Of a stretch of 64,000 nt of DNA, positions 33,951 through 45,202 are shown one piece after another. The stretch's first letter is position 1. Each line of letters starts with the position of its first letter. The DNA is from Pseudoscleropodium purum. Lineage: Eukaryota > Streptophyta > Bryopsida > Hypnales > Brachytheciaceae. The notes under the pieces are model-generated. The model had not been told where the DNA came from, searched no databases, and saw nothing but the letters and a program-made list of their open reading frames with translations. The translations under genes and the position numbers were made by a program. The stretch spans positions 37,624,243-37,688,242 of the forward strand of contig OZ017796.1 in NCBI GenBank assembly GCA_963969395.1, read 5' to 3'.

Positions 33951-34890
33951 ATCCCTAAAGGTCAGAGACTATGTTTTCATGAAAAACGCTCCAAAATTGT
34001 CATTTTTTATACAAGCATCAAATTTTAGATGAAAAACACTTTTGGACACATGTAATTGTAGGATCTTGTATTAAACCAGTTTAAAAAGATGTGAAAAAAA
34101 TTTCAAAGTTTTCCACTGTGTAGATTACAAGATATTAACGCTTGAAGTGACAAAAAACATTTTTTTGACCCTGTGAAAATACGGGCAGCTGCACTTCACA
34201 AAGTCACATTTATATGAAAAAATGTTCAAAATGATGGTATCTCTTGGATTCATTCTTCAAGTCAAGTTGAATACATGCTTAAAAATTTTTAGATCATTTG
34301 GAATTGCACAACATATCGGAAAAAAATAGTAAGTAGAAAGAAGTACAAAGTGATTCAAAACACTAAATTGTTAAGAATTTGATTATGGAATTGAAAAATT
34401 CAAATTCTTACAGTGCTAATGTACTAATAAACAATCTACATTATATTTTTTTATTTTTCTCAAAAAATTTAAAAAATTGAGTTAAATAAAAGACTTCAAA
34501 GTTTATTTTTGAGCAAGGAATCCATAACTACCCGCAAACTAGAGCACTTCATAACTTTCATCACGTAAATCAAAATGGAATGATTCAAAGCTTTCCACAT
34601 ATATATAAATCTAGAAAATCAGTTTCAAATTTTTATTTTCAACAAAAGTGATTTTTTAAGAAATTTTTGGGATGCCCGTTGAGCATTGAAAACTACATAT
34701 CATGCAATAACTTTTGAATCATGTAGTCAAAAGTTATGAAAATTGTTGGGCCTTAAAGCTACTCCTTGGGCACATGTTGTGTGAAAATTTCAGCAAAAAA
34801 AACTAAAAACTCCATTCGTAGTGAGTTACCCAAAATTGCTATGTTGCCAAAAAACGCACTTTTGACTTTTAGAGGATAAACCTTGAGATT
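33951..34890 (+). repeat. Tandem duplication, unit 1
   Basis: About 0.94 kb that repeats directly at 34,891-35,970. Shared blocks include AGATGTG.AAAAAATTTCAA, GGTCACATTTATATGAAAAA / AGTCACATTTATATGAAAAA, TTGGATTCATTCTTCAAG, AATAGTAAGT, ATAAACAATCTACAT and GTTGTGTGAAAATTT. It lacks the hAT element of unit 2 and keeps the unoccupied site CTGTGTAGATTACAAG at about 34,116-34,131. Non-coding. Confidence 0.8.
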
Positions 34891-35970
34891 AACTCCTAAA
34901 GTTCATTGACTATTTTTTCACCAAAATCCCTCCAAAAGTGCCATTTTTAGGACAAGTACTAATTTTCTTTAAACATTTTGAACACATTCAACTATAGGAT
35001 CTTATAGTATGTTAATTTGAGAAGATGTGGAAAAAATTTCAAGAAATGTCCACTATGTAGATCAGGGTTGACATGACATCCGGACGCGGACGTTGTGTCC
35101 GCAGCGTCCGCTGACATTCGTGGTCCTGGCGGACGCAGCGTCCGCCTGTCCCCCGTCCGTCCGCCCGATTACGGCCGTCCGATCGACACGCGGACTAATG
35201 TGGTCTGCACAATCTGGGCGTCCGCCTCAGGCCGTCCGCCCCGCTCATCCGCTTTCCGACGATGGTTGGGACGATGTGTCCGCCAGCATCCGTGCGTCCG
35301 GACATCCGGGTTACGAACGCTTTTTTCGGGCGGACATAGAGATTCGTCAACCCTGATGTAGATTGCAAGTTATTAGCAATGGAAGTGACAGAAATCCTTT
35401 TTTGGGCCTTACAAAAATTCAAACAACAATACTTCACATGGTCACATTTATATGAAAAAATGTTCAAAATGGTTGCAACTCTTTGGATTCATTCTTCAAG
35501 GCAAGTTGGCTACATGCTTGAAAAATTCAAATCATTTCAAATTGTACAACATATTAAAAAAAAAAATAGTAAGTGGAAAGAAGTTGAGAATGATTTAAAA
35601 AACTAAATTATTAAGAATTTAGTTATGGAATTGAAGAATGCCAATTACAATGGTAGAAATGTTATAATAAACAATCTACATCTTATGATTTTATTTTAAT
35701 CATTCCATTTTGATCAATGATATGAAAGTTATGAGGAGTTTTAGGTTGCAAGAAGTTATGGATTCTTTATTCTAAAATAATCTTTGAAGTCCTTTATAAA
35801 TTGTGAAGTCAAAAGTTACCAAAATTATTAGGCCTTAAAGAAAAATCTTGCCTCCCATGTTGTGTGAAAATTTTAGCAAAAAAAAAATAAGAACTCCATT
35901 CATAGTAAGCTATCCAAAATGGCTATATTGCTAAGAAAAACATAGCTAAGTCCTTAGGGATTAAACAAAT
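34891..35970 (+). repeat. Tandem duplication, unit 2 (with hAT insertion)
   Basis: Second copy of the preceding block, carrying a 293-base hAT MITE at 35,063-35,355. A stretch of about 68 bases is inverted between the units: GGAATCCATAACTACCCGCA ... AATGGAATGATT at 34,517-34,585 in unit 1 corresponds to AATCATTCCATTTTG ... AAGTTATGGATTC at 35,699-35,765 in unit 2. This suggests a local micro-inversion after duplication. Confidence 0.8.
35063..35355. mobile_element. hAT-type MITE, GC-rich (copy A)
   Basis: 293 bases with terminal repeats CAGGGTTGA ... TCAACCCTG and a perfect 8-base target duplication ATGTAGAT (35055-35062 and 35356-35363), the hallmark of the hAT superfamily. It is strikingly GC- and CpG-rich in DNA that is mostly A and T, and is packed with GGACG/CGTCC words that may be subterminal transposase-binding sites. 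It shares its ends (GGACGTTGTGTCCGCAGCGT on one side, GAATCTCTA on the other) with the copy at 51,429-51,849, in opposite orientation. The open frames on both strands here (35093-35361 +, 35195-35467 -) result from GC content, not genes. Confidence 0.93.
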
Positions 35971-36080
35971 CTTTCATGAAGTGTAATTGCAAGTATGCTT
36001 TCACTATGTAATAAGAGTTGATGGTGTTAGTGAGGATCTTAAGAAAGTATTTAGATTCAATTATCAATTAGAATCACTAG

Positions 36081-37360
36081 CTTTCTTAGATAGTTAGAAT
36101 CACTTACATAGAAAACATGGTTGCTAAAATATGAGCAAGGAATGACAAGCAATGAGTGGTGAATAGTGACCATTCTTAGAAAATCTTGTGAAATTTTTTA
36201 AGTATTTCACCATAAGATGCCTATATCTATGGTTTAAAGTAAACATTTATGGCTATAAATGAATCTAAAGAGGATGAATGGAGATGAATGGATTTGAATG
36301 AATTTTTGGTAGTTAAGTTTGTTGAATGAAATACATCTATTGTTCATTGCATTGGATGATGAATGTTTATTGTATGGAATTAAAAACTCAATTGTTTAAG
36401 ATAAAGATTGATGTCTAGTACTTTAAATCAAAGATAGAGAAATTGAAAAAAGAACCCTCCCTTTATTTCTTTGGGAGGTTATTTAAATCTGATTAAAATG
36501 AAAAAAAAATTCTCAAAAATTCTCAAAAAAATTGTATTTAAAAAAATTATTCTTTTTTTATTTTAAGAAAATTCAATAGATAGATCTGAAGATTTGAGGA
36601 TTCGAGGAGTGATTTCTTATTTCTATCTTTTATGGAAGAAAGTTTGAACTGATTTTTAAATAATAATAATAATTTGATAATAATAATTTAAAAAAAATTC
36701 ATTTTTTTTCCAAAAAAAGTTTATTTATTTTTTATTAGGGCTCTTCAAATTCCAAGGTTCTTTAAATCCAAAGAGCCCTTCTTTAGTGCTTATAAAAGTC
36801 TCCTTGAAATAGAGTAGCCATTTTCTTTTGGTACTAAGGAGCCTATTTCTATTTAAGGGCTCAAGGGATGTAGTCCATAAAAAAAATAAGGATACATATG
36901 CAAATGCTCAAAATTTATAGAAAGTATTACTTTTTGTCTACTATTTTTTTGGCACTCTATGATTATATAATAAATTTAAATTTGAATCATTGAAAAAGGG
37001 ACACACATTAATTTAATTTCCAAATGCTATGAACATATCCTATTTATTCTCTTACTATAAATTTATCTTTCTATTGCAATTTTTTTTACTCCATTTTTTT
37101 TCCAACCCCATTGAAATTCAACACCTTTTTAATTGAAATTAGTAAATGGGATTTGTGATCTAAACTAAAGCCCTAAAACACCACAAATGCACTTATGTAG
37201 TGGCATTTTGAGAGTTTTTAGTACAAGTCTACTAAAGAAATTAGTAAAGTCTATAAAATTATTGAACACCTTGAATATGCCACTCAGAAGGCAATAACAT
37301 CTAATATTTTTGGCTAGAAAAAAGAATAAACGGAGATATCTTATTGTAGTCTCTTGAAAT
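36081..37360. other. AT-rich low-complexity intergenic DNA
   Basis: Runs of A or T, AATAATAATAATTTG and AAAAAATT words; no gene. GGGCTCTTCAAATTCCAAGG and similar AAGAGCCC words near 36,740-36,860 hint at an old repeat related to the stretch around 40,010-40,110 (AAGGCTTCTTGAAGCC), but no element ends were identified. Confidence 0.5.
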
Positions 37361-39550
37361 TTTCAATTTTTGACAATTTGCTGTGAATAGTGTAAATAGA
37401 AACAAATTGACGAAGAGTTCACACAATAGAGTAGTAATATAGACAAATTGCCAGATTAGAAAGGATTTAGAAAAACATAAAAGTTTTAAGATGGCAAAAG
37501 ACAAGTTGACTCTACACTTCGGGTTTGAATAGTTGTCTTCAGTTTTGCATATAGCCAGGCAATTTGTCATTTTGTCTCTCTCACTTTTTCGGTTATCAAA
37601 TAGCTTTTATCAAATTGTCTCGTCTTCATGTATTTTGAACTTCTTCAATAATATAATATTTCTTATAAACAATTTGTCTTATAAGCTTTAAATTTAGATT
37701 CAATGATTGGACTAAATTGAGCATTCTATAATTTGTAGTTAAGATCCAGTGATTGGATCTTCCGAACTGTGAATTAATTTAACAAATTGTCTTGAGAATC
37801 CAGTGATTGAATCTCTTTGTTTATTTGTGACTAATTGTATTCTTGGTGGTTGTGTTTTGGTTGTGTAAATTGTAAAATTATTAATTTGTATGTTTTGATC
37901 TAGTGAGCAGATCGCAGTACTTAGCAATTTGTCAGATACTATTACGATACTGTGACTGGACTGAATTGTGGTGTGAGCATTCGGTATGTGTGTGACTTCT
38001 TTGTGTAAGTTGTGTACAGATTTATTGTGATGAATTTGTGGTTGTTTGAATGAATTGTGCAACAAGTTGTCTGTGAATTATTGTGTGTAGTTAGACTGTG
38101 CTTGTGTGAATTTGTGGGAATTGTGTAGTGGTGGATTCATGTTTAGACAAATTGACTAAATTAGTTTTCGTATCATGAACGTATGAGTCGAATTGTCGGA
38201 GTGTTACTGTGAGGAAATGGATAGCAATTTATCGGGATTGGAAGTCAATTTGTCTGTGTGACTCTCGTAAATTGAACGAAGCAGACAATTTACCAACTAG
38301 TTCGACAATGCGGATGCTGTGGAGGTGGTGTGCAGACTGAGACAATTTGCCAGAACCAGCAATGCAGATCAGCTAATTTACAGATAAGTTCTTGTATCAT
38401 TCTAATTCGTATTTTTGACCAATTGTCTTGTTAAATTCATTTATAATCTTCGTGTAGTTCAGACTGCTTCAATCCTATGAGTTATGTAGTTTGAGAGGAG
38501 TATCAGAGATTTAGCATAAGGCTGTAAGTAGACAAATTGTCAAAGTAATAAATGTAAATTATAATAAAGAATTAGAACCAATTTCTAAGGATTAGAAGAA
38601 ATTAGAGACAAGTTGTCTAAAAAAATTCCAACAATGAATTTGATCAGTGAAGTATGCTATATATTTTAAATTGTTTTGTGTAAAAATTGGGAGATTAAAG
38701 AACTGGATGCTGAAAGAACGGATCCAGGTATGACAATTTGACTTATTCTTATGTGTTTGATGTATGAAGTCAAATTGTCTTGAATGTGTGTATGTGTGAT
38801 TGAATCCTGTGATATGTGTGGATAGACAAATTGTTTAGAATAGAATTAAGTTAATTTATTTCACGGTTGAAATTTTGAGATGATAATACAATTAGTAGAA
38901 TAGAAACGAATTGTCTGGATTCTTGGGTGTTAGACTAGATATTGACTGGGTTTCTAACTGACAATTTGTCTTGGACCTGTTGATGTTATTGACGCAGTTC
39001 AGTCACAGTAGGTCGGTGTTACAAACAAATTGCTGTAGTGTTTAAATTTCACTGCAGACAATGTATAGACAAATTGTCCTTATCAATTTAATTACTGAAA
39101 AGGGTATTGTTCCTGAAATTAGTAAGATCAATAGATATTTGGTGAGACGAATTGACTGAGTAATGGATGGAGTATATTGTATGACAAATGGTCTTGATTG
39201 ATAATTAGGTCAAATTGTAGGAGTAGCAGTGATTATCAAAATGTTGTGGTTACATGGATGGTGTGTTGGATAAATTACCTTGTTGATGTTGATGTTGTAA
39301 ATTGTATTGCATCACACACTCATTCCCAGTGCATTAGATAGAGACAATTTGTTGTAGAAGACTGGGACTTTGTGATACTCATCTAACTTAGTAATTTGGC
39401 TAGCTAAGTAGTGACTGGACAAATTGTTTTGGTAAAAAAAGCTTCACGGTAATTAATGACTTGATATATATATATATGAATTGTTGCATTTAAAAGTCTA
39501 GATCATGCATGACAAATTGCTCTCATAAACTTGCCAAATTGTCTTGAAAA
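37361..39550. repeat. Array of the palindromic motif GACAAATTGTC
   Basis: For about 2.2 kb, GACAAATTGTC / GACAATTTGTC and one- or two-base variants recur in both orientations roughly every 40-100 bases, about 35 copies. Exact 11-mers are at 38531-38541, 38960-38970 and 39068-39078. Near matches are at about 37,371, 37,440, 37,558, 37,610, 37,668, 37,779, 37,921, 38,062, 38,143, 38,187, 38,245, 38,281, 38,341, 38,417, 38,602, 38,731, 38,770, 38,823, 38,905, 39,305, 39,420, 39,511 and 39,530. The DNA between copies is not repeated, so this is neither a satellite nor a minisatellite. No coding frame is credible (the longest, 37739-38065 -, has no domain). No terminal repeats or target duplications were found at either edge. 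Confidence 0.75.
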
Positions 39551-41640
39551 TACCCCTAGAATACTAGGCAGGACCGAGATAGCACTCATGCGTCCATAAC
39601 ATTATTTAACGGACAGGCCACCCAATTCACCCTTGGGATATAAGAGTGTTTTACAATTGGTTTCTATAGTAAAATTGTTGAGTAAATTTCATAACAATTT
39701 AACTTACAAGTGACTTCTAGCTGCAAAACATTAGACTGTTTGACCATTCCCTTTGATTTTAGGACCCCTATACTTAGTCTTGGGTTTTGGGAAATAGACA
39801 AAATCTAGACTACACTTATGTCTAATTTTTTTCTAATTGAACCTACTTTTCTATACCCTATAGTAGTTTGAAGACATGGCAGAGCATTTTTGTACCCTAT
39901 AATATGAAAAAACAAGTTATAATTTTATTACAAATGTTTTTTAGGCATCCTATCATTTATTCACATGAAATTTTCTACTGTTGTTATCACTTCCCCCCCC
40001 CCCCCTCAAGGTTAGTGACTTATTTAAAGGTTTTAAGTTCTTTATTAAGGTCCCTTAAAGCTAATAAAAGGCTTCTTGAAGCCCAAAGAAGACTCCTTAG
40101 ATTCTAAGGAGCTACAAGCTAAATTATTATTATTATTTAAATATTTTTAATTTAAAAAATAAATAAATGAAATTAAAGCTCAAACATTCCCAAAATTAAT
40201 AGAACGAGGGTGCCTTTGCTCCTCAACTTTGAGGAGCCATTATCTAATTAAAAAGAATTCAAAATTTGAGTAGCAATTATTTGACAATAATAATATTTAG
40301 GAATTCATAATTTGAAGAGCAATTTTCTAATAAGAATAATATTAGTATTATTTTTCTATTAAAGTGTGTAAAATTATTATTCAACTATTCCAAAAAATCA
40401 ATGGATGACATGGATGAAATTTATTTGCACATCATCTTAACGGTAGTACCTTTCATGTTGTGGCTAAGGCCATGCTATCATTCTTTGCCCAACCTACAAC
40501 ATTTGAATGGTAAAAAACTATCTTAAATTAAATTTTTAGCAATAAATTGAATTTTCAAAAATTTTACTTCTAGTAATTTCTATTTTGGTAATTTTGAAAT
40601 TATTAATTTGGTATTTGGCATCACTAATTAGGACTTTGATATGTCTGTTTTTTGTAAAATAGTCTTAGTGAGCGTTCAAGTTTAAATGCTTGCCTTTCAA
40701 TATTGATTACATATTGCTCAACATTCACATTCTAGTGTCATTGCTTCATAAGAAGACTAAATTTTTGTGAATTCCAATCCCCATGAATCCCCTTAAGCTT
40801 TCAAATTTTTAGGAGTCCTTAAGCATTTTCTCTAATTTGGGGTACTGTCATTGAATCAAAATCCTTTTCAACATAACCATTCTTGTGTAGATATTTGGCC
40901 AAATCTTCTACAAAATATCCTATATCTTGTATGCCTAATCAATTGTGGATACTTCAATGTCACATTTGAAATGCTACGAATTGCAACAAATATTATTAGT
41001 TCCATCTTAAAAAACACCCTCTAGAACAATTAGCTGCTTGTGCTTAGATGCCATACTTCTCTACTCATCCAAAAGTCCATTTTGATCACCTTAGATTTAC
41101 TTCCAAATAATCATGAAAATATCCTACAAATAACACTAGTAAAGCTCACTACCACATCCAAAACACAAAATATCATCAAGAATGTGACATGCACTTGCAC
41201 ATGCAAAGGCACTTGATTAGTAGTCAAAGCTCTTGGTCAAACACAATTAGAATTTAAAAGCTTGAAGTTACAATTATAAAAAATTCACTAGCTATAGGCT
41301 CTAAAAGGAATTCTATTTAATCCATCCAATTCTTCAAATAGCACCTTCTAAGAATAAAAATTCCTTTAACAACCTTAATGTTTTATGCTAACCAACCATA
41401 ATAGTACAAAAAAAAATTCAACCCTCAAGAGGTTTGCGAGTTTTGACCCCCCTGAGTGCAATTAGAGAAGAAATAATATTGTTTATTATTTTTTAATGAA
41501 AGTTGTTGATCTGGCACTACTTGTGCCACATCAGCACTACATCAAGTTATAATTTTTTTAAATTTAAATTTAAAATTTTTAAATATATTTAAATTTTTCT
41601 ATATTTGCATTGTAGAGCATTGAAAAAATGAATCCTTAAC
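39551..41640. other. AT-rich intergenic DNA with a homopolymer C run
   Basis: No gene. A run of 13 C bases is at 39993-40005. The small frame 39868-40107 spans it and shows no domain. The DNA is otherwise AT-rich and low in complexity. Confidence 0.5.
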
Positions 41641-43328
41641 CACTACTAGAAAATGAGCATTTTATGACTGCAAAATATGACTACAGTGAGTCATAAAATC
41701 AAAAAATGTAATTCAAGCAAAAAACACAGTAGATGACTCGCAATATGACTGGATTGAGTCATTTACTTTCAATCATATGATTAGGCAGTCATATTTTGCA
41801 GTCATATAGATTTGGGGTATAACAAACCATTTTTAGACCTATTTTGTTAACATCGCATATATGTTGACCATCTTTGAAGGTTTGACTTTTTAATGAACTA
41901 CCTGGGCAAAATAAAAAAATCCTACATGGAATATAACTCACTGCAGTTATATTTTTGTTGATGTAGAATATGAATGTGGTAATATTTTGAGTAATATGGA
42001 ATACAAGTGTAGTGAGTTATATTTTGGTTGATGTAGCATATGACTATAGTGAGTCATTTTTTTGTTCAAGTTAGTTCTAAAAATAGTAAGAAATAAAAGC
42101 TAAGATATAACAAGAGGCAACAAAAACTAAAACTAAAAACTAATAAGAAGTAAGAATAAGACAAGTTAAGATGCAATAAAAGATAATAAGAGGCAAGAAA
42201 TAACAAACAATAGAAAACAATGTCTAAGAAACAACAATTAAGCAAGAGTTAAGATCCAACTTTGAGGCAACAATCTTGAAACAACAACCTTGAAGTAACA
42301 ATTTTGAAGCAATAATTAAGAGACAACAACTAAAAAACAATAACAAATTAACAACTTTGAAGCAAAAACAAACTAACAACTAAGAAGCAACAACAAACCA
42401 AGTTAACCAACAACAATTAAGAACAAAAAACTAAGAAGCAACAACAAAGAAGCAACAACTTTAAAGCAACAACAAACTAGCAACAACTATGAAACAACAA
42501 CAAACTAACAACAACTAAGATGTAAGAAGCAACAACAGACTAGTAACAACTAAGAAACAACAACTAAAACCTCAATAACTAAACAACAACAACAAAAACA
42601 CAACAACACAACAATTAGAACTTCAAAAAACAAAAGAAGGAAGAAGAAACAAGAGTTAAAAAGCAACAATTAAAACACAACAACACAATAATTACAACTT
42701 CAAAAAACAAAAGAAGGAAGAAGAAATAAGAGTTAAAAAGCAACAACTAAACAACAACTAAAACACAACAACACAACAATTAGAACTTCAAAAAATAAAA
42801 GGAAGAAGAAGAAACAAGAATTACAAAGCAACAAAAAACAAAGAAGATGAAGCAAATGTAGTGGCAACTAGGGTTTTAAAACCCTAAAAAAAGATAGCTA
42901 GGATTTCAAGATCCCCTAAAAACAATGGCTAGGATTTTACAATTTTGAGCAATAGTTTATTTACATTTTTTTTAGGTTGCCCAAATTTTTAGGAGGTTGC
43001 CCGAGAAAAACCCTTCAAAAAAACATAAACCTACAAAAATTTGACTATAGAATATGACTACATGTAGTCATATATGCAAAAATATAATTGACAAATATGA
43101 CTAGTGTTTCTGTAATACGTTCTACACTATTTCCTATAAAATGTTAGTTGTTTTCAATGGATGTATGTTATATGCTTGTAGTGTAGAAAGGCAAAATATG
43201 ATTGCTAGTCATATTTTGCAGTCATATTTTTCCACAAAGTTTAGAACTCTTAGAATATGACTGCAAGCAATTGCTAGTCATCCCTAGTCATATTTTGGCA
43301 ATCATAAAATGCTCATTTCCTTGTAGTG
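41641..43328. mobile_element. Non-autonomous CACTA element with a CAA-rich interior
   Basis: 1,688 bases with ends CACTACTAGAAAATGAGCAT and, in reverse complement, CACTACAAGGAAATGAGCAT. The inverted repeat continues through TTTTATGA.TGC.AAAATATG. Flanking triplets AAC and AAT are an imperfect 3-base target duplication. Both ends carry many ATATGACT / AGTCATAT subterminal words, such as TATGACTACAGTGAGTCAT on the left and TAGTCATATTTTGCAGTCAT on the right. From about 42,100 to 42,860 the middle is a purine-rich, CAA/AAC-rich repeat (CAACAACTAAGAAGCAACAA type). No transposase frame, so it depends on another element to move. Confidence 0.85.
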
Positions 43329-45202
43329 AATGTCCCTCCATAGGGTTCAAATTTTTTCTAATGATTTCAACCCATATGATTGAAGAAGTAATGATTGATG
43401 CCTATCAAAAGAAATCCCAACTATTGTCTTTTTTATTATGAGATTCAACCATGAAACACATTTAGAACATGTGCAAGAATACATTGGACAAACAACTAAT
43501 TCTCTTCAACCATGCATGTTGTGTCCAAGTCAATAGGATTATTTAGACATCTTCCTTGTTTAAGCTCACAAGGCCGTATCCTCAAAACTATCAAGTATGT
43601 ATGATTTACTTCTTTCATATTCACTTGAGCTTACTTCTTTTGAGAAGACAATCTTCAAATAGAGTTCTTGAAGAGGTTCAAACTAGTGATGTGTGAGTGA
43701 TATTGAAAAATAGGTCCAAATTGATGTCATAATTGTCCAAATGAAAGAAAGTCCACAATACAAATTCCTTTGAAACAGCTCTAATCTGCTCTAATCTACA
43801 ATATCGACTCTTTCATTGGTCTAATTAGTGCTCATTTCTATTGCCTGATAGTAGCAAGCAATGCATTACTAGAATGCCAAAGTAAGAGATTAAGTATTTG
43901 TTGCCTATTGTTTCTATGTCTATGATCATGGTGACCACTTTGGAGGGAAAAATAGCATATGCGCCTTCAACATGGTTTTTTACTAGATACCTTTAGCATC
44001 CTAATCTTGGTTTGTGCAAGATGATCACTAGTGAACATCACAAGGATCACCTTTAAAATAACATGTCTCCTATTTGGACAAAGATGTCTTCAAATTTTTT
44101 GAGGAGGGTGTGCAAAGTTTGTACTAAGACTTGTTAGAAATAAAGCTTCTAACTGGTCTACTAATGATTGTAGAAACAAAGTCTTCGCTTCTTTAATCCT
44201 TGCAAGGAAAACTTCTTCCGTTGAGTGTAGGGGAATGAAGAAAACAAAAGGATCTTTGAACGTTTGGAATGCATTAAAGCAGTCCTTTCCGGCGTTTCGT
44301 GGGTGCACTGGGTGGGTTGCTATCGATCCACTGACTGGTAGTCGAGATGTTCATTCAACCCCCTGTTTACGACCTTGTGACATTTGAAACCTCGAGACGT
44401 GTGTCTTGGGTTCGTCGTGGAGTACTAGCATCTCGAACTTGCCATTTACAGGTTGGATGGACGGATTTTCTGTACTGCCTCTTGTTACTCTATTTGCTAA
44501 TGGTGAATTTCCATTTTGACTAGAATATATGGGGTATCTTTCTCTTGTGAATTTACCATTTAATTCAGAGCTTCAGTTCTAATGAATGTGCATACATTCA
44601 CTTTTGTAAAGTGTAGATGAACATTTGGGATGATTATAATGGTATTGCTTGTGGGACTCATGTCAGGTTCTTGCCTAATATCGAACGTGACTGGCAATAA
44701 CAAATCCGATCGCTTTTCTTGATCAATATTTCACAAGATCAACATTATAACCTCGTCATTCAACAAGTATATGCCGCTCAACAAATTTGGAGACACCCTT
44801 TAAATTTTGCAATGCTGCTAATGTGAACACTTCTCTTCAGACAGAGGTGAAATTTTGGTACCAAGCAATGGCTAGTACTGTTTAAAAAATCATTTGAAAA
44901 AACAAGAAATTAACAAGCAAATTGGCTTCACTGCAGACTTTAACATTATATCGAAATTTTCTCTGCGCGATCACTCAAATTCGAGACTAATAAGAATCCT
45001 TATTGACTGTGGATAACATGATCTGATCCGCAGATCCTTGTAAGTTTCCTTCACATAATGTGTGTTACGGCTACTGCTCAATCTCCTGTAACTTACATTC
45101 AAATTCTTACCACCATTTGATCAGACAGTTAGTGTAATCCAAATGGGTTGACTACGGTAATATTTTGACCATGGTCCGAAGGATTGTAGCTGATCCGTCT
45201 GT
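43329..45202. other. Intergenic DNA, no gene assigned
   Basis: The only frame of note is 44308-44090 (minus, 72 codons), which begins HPRNAGKDCFNAFQTFKDPF after the start codon. It has normal amino-acid complexity but no recognised domain; it could be an exon remnant. Around 44,280-44,460 the GC content rises. Beyond about 44,900 this is the downstream flank of the GDSL gene. Confidence 0.4.

Larger units (their letters stand above)
33840..36080 (+). pseudogene. Relic of peroxidase intron 2 interrupted by a tandem duplication
   Basis: The left end (33,840-33,950: TGATTCACACAATATTC, then GTGTAGTATTTTATTG, then TATCATCATTGTAGTATTCA) matches peroxidase 1 intron 2 at 19,080-19,260. The right end (35,965-36,055: GGTGTTAGTGAGGATCTTAAG) matches the same intron at 19,280-19,360. 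In the intron these two parts are nearly adjacent; here about 2 kb of a duplicated AT-rich sequence separates them. No exon remains. The orientation is that of a plus-strand gene. Confidence 0.65.

Noticed and set aside
35093..35467. Overlapping open frames of 80-90 codons on both strands, rich in Arg, Pro and Ala
   Set aside because: They lie inside the GC-rich hAT MITE; high GC removes stop codons in all frames. No domain, and the same happens in the second copy at 51,429-51,849.
37739..38065. 108-codon minus-strand frame within the GACAAATTGTC array
   Set aside because: No domain; its His-, Asn- and Thr-rich text follows from the repeated word and TTGTG-rich DNA.
37361..39550. CRISPR array
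   Set aside because: Motif is 11 bases, on both strands, irregularly spaced and the DNA is eukaryotic.
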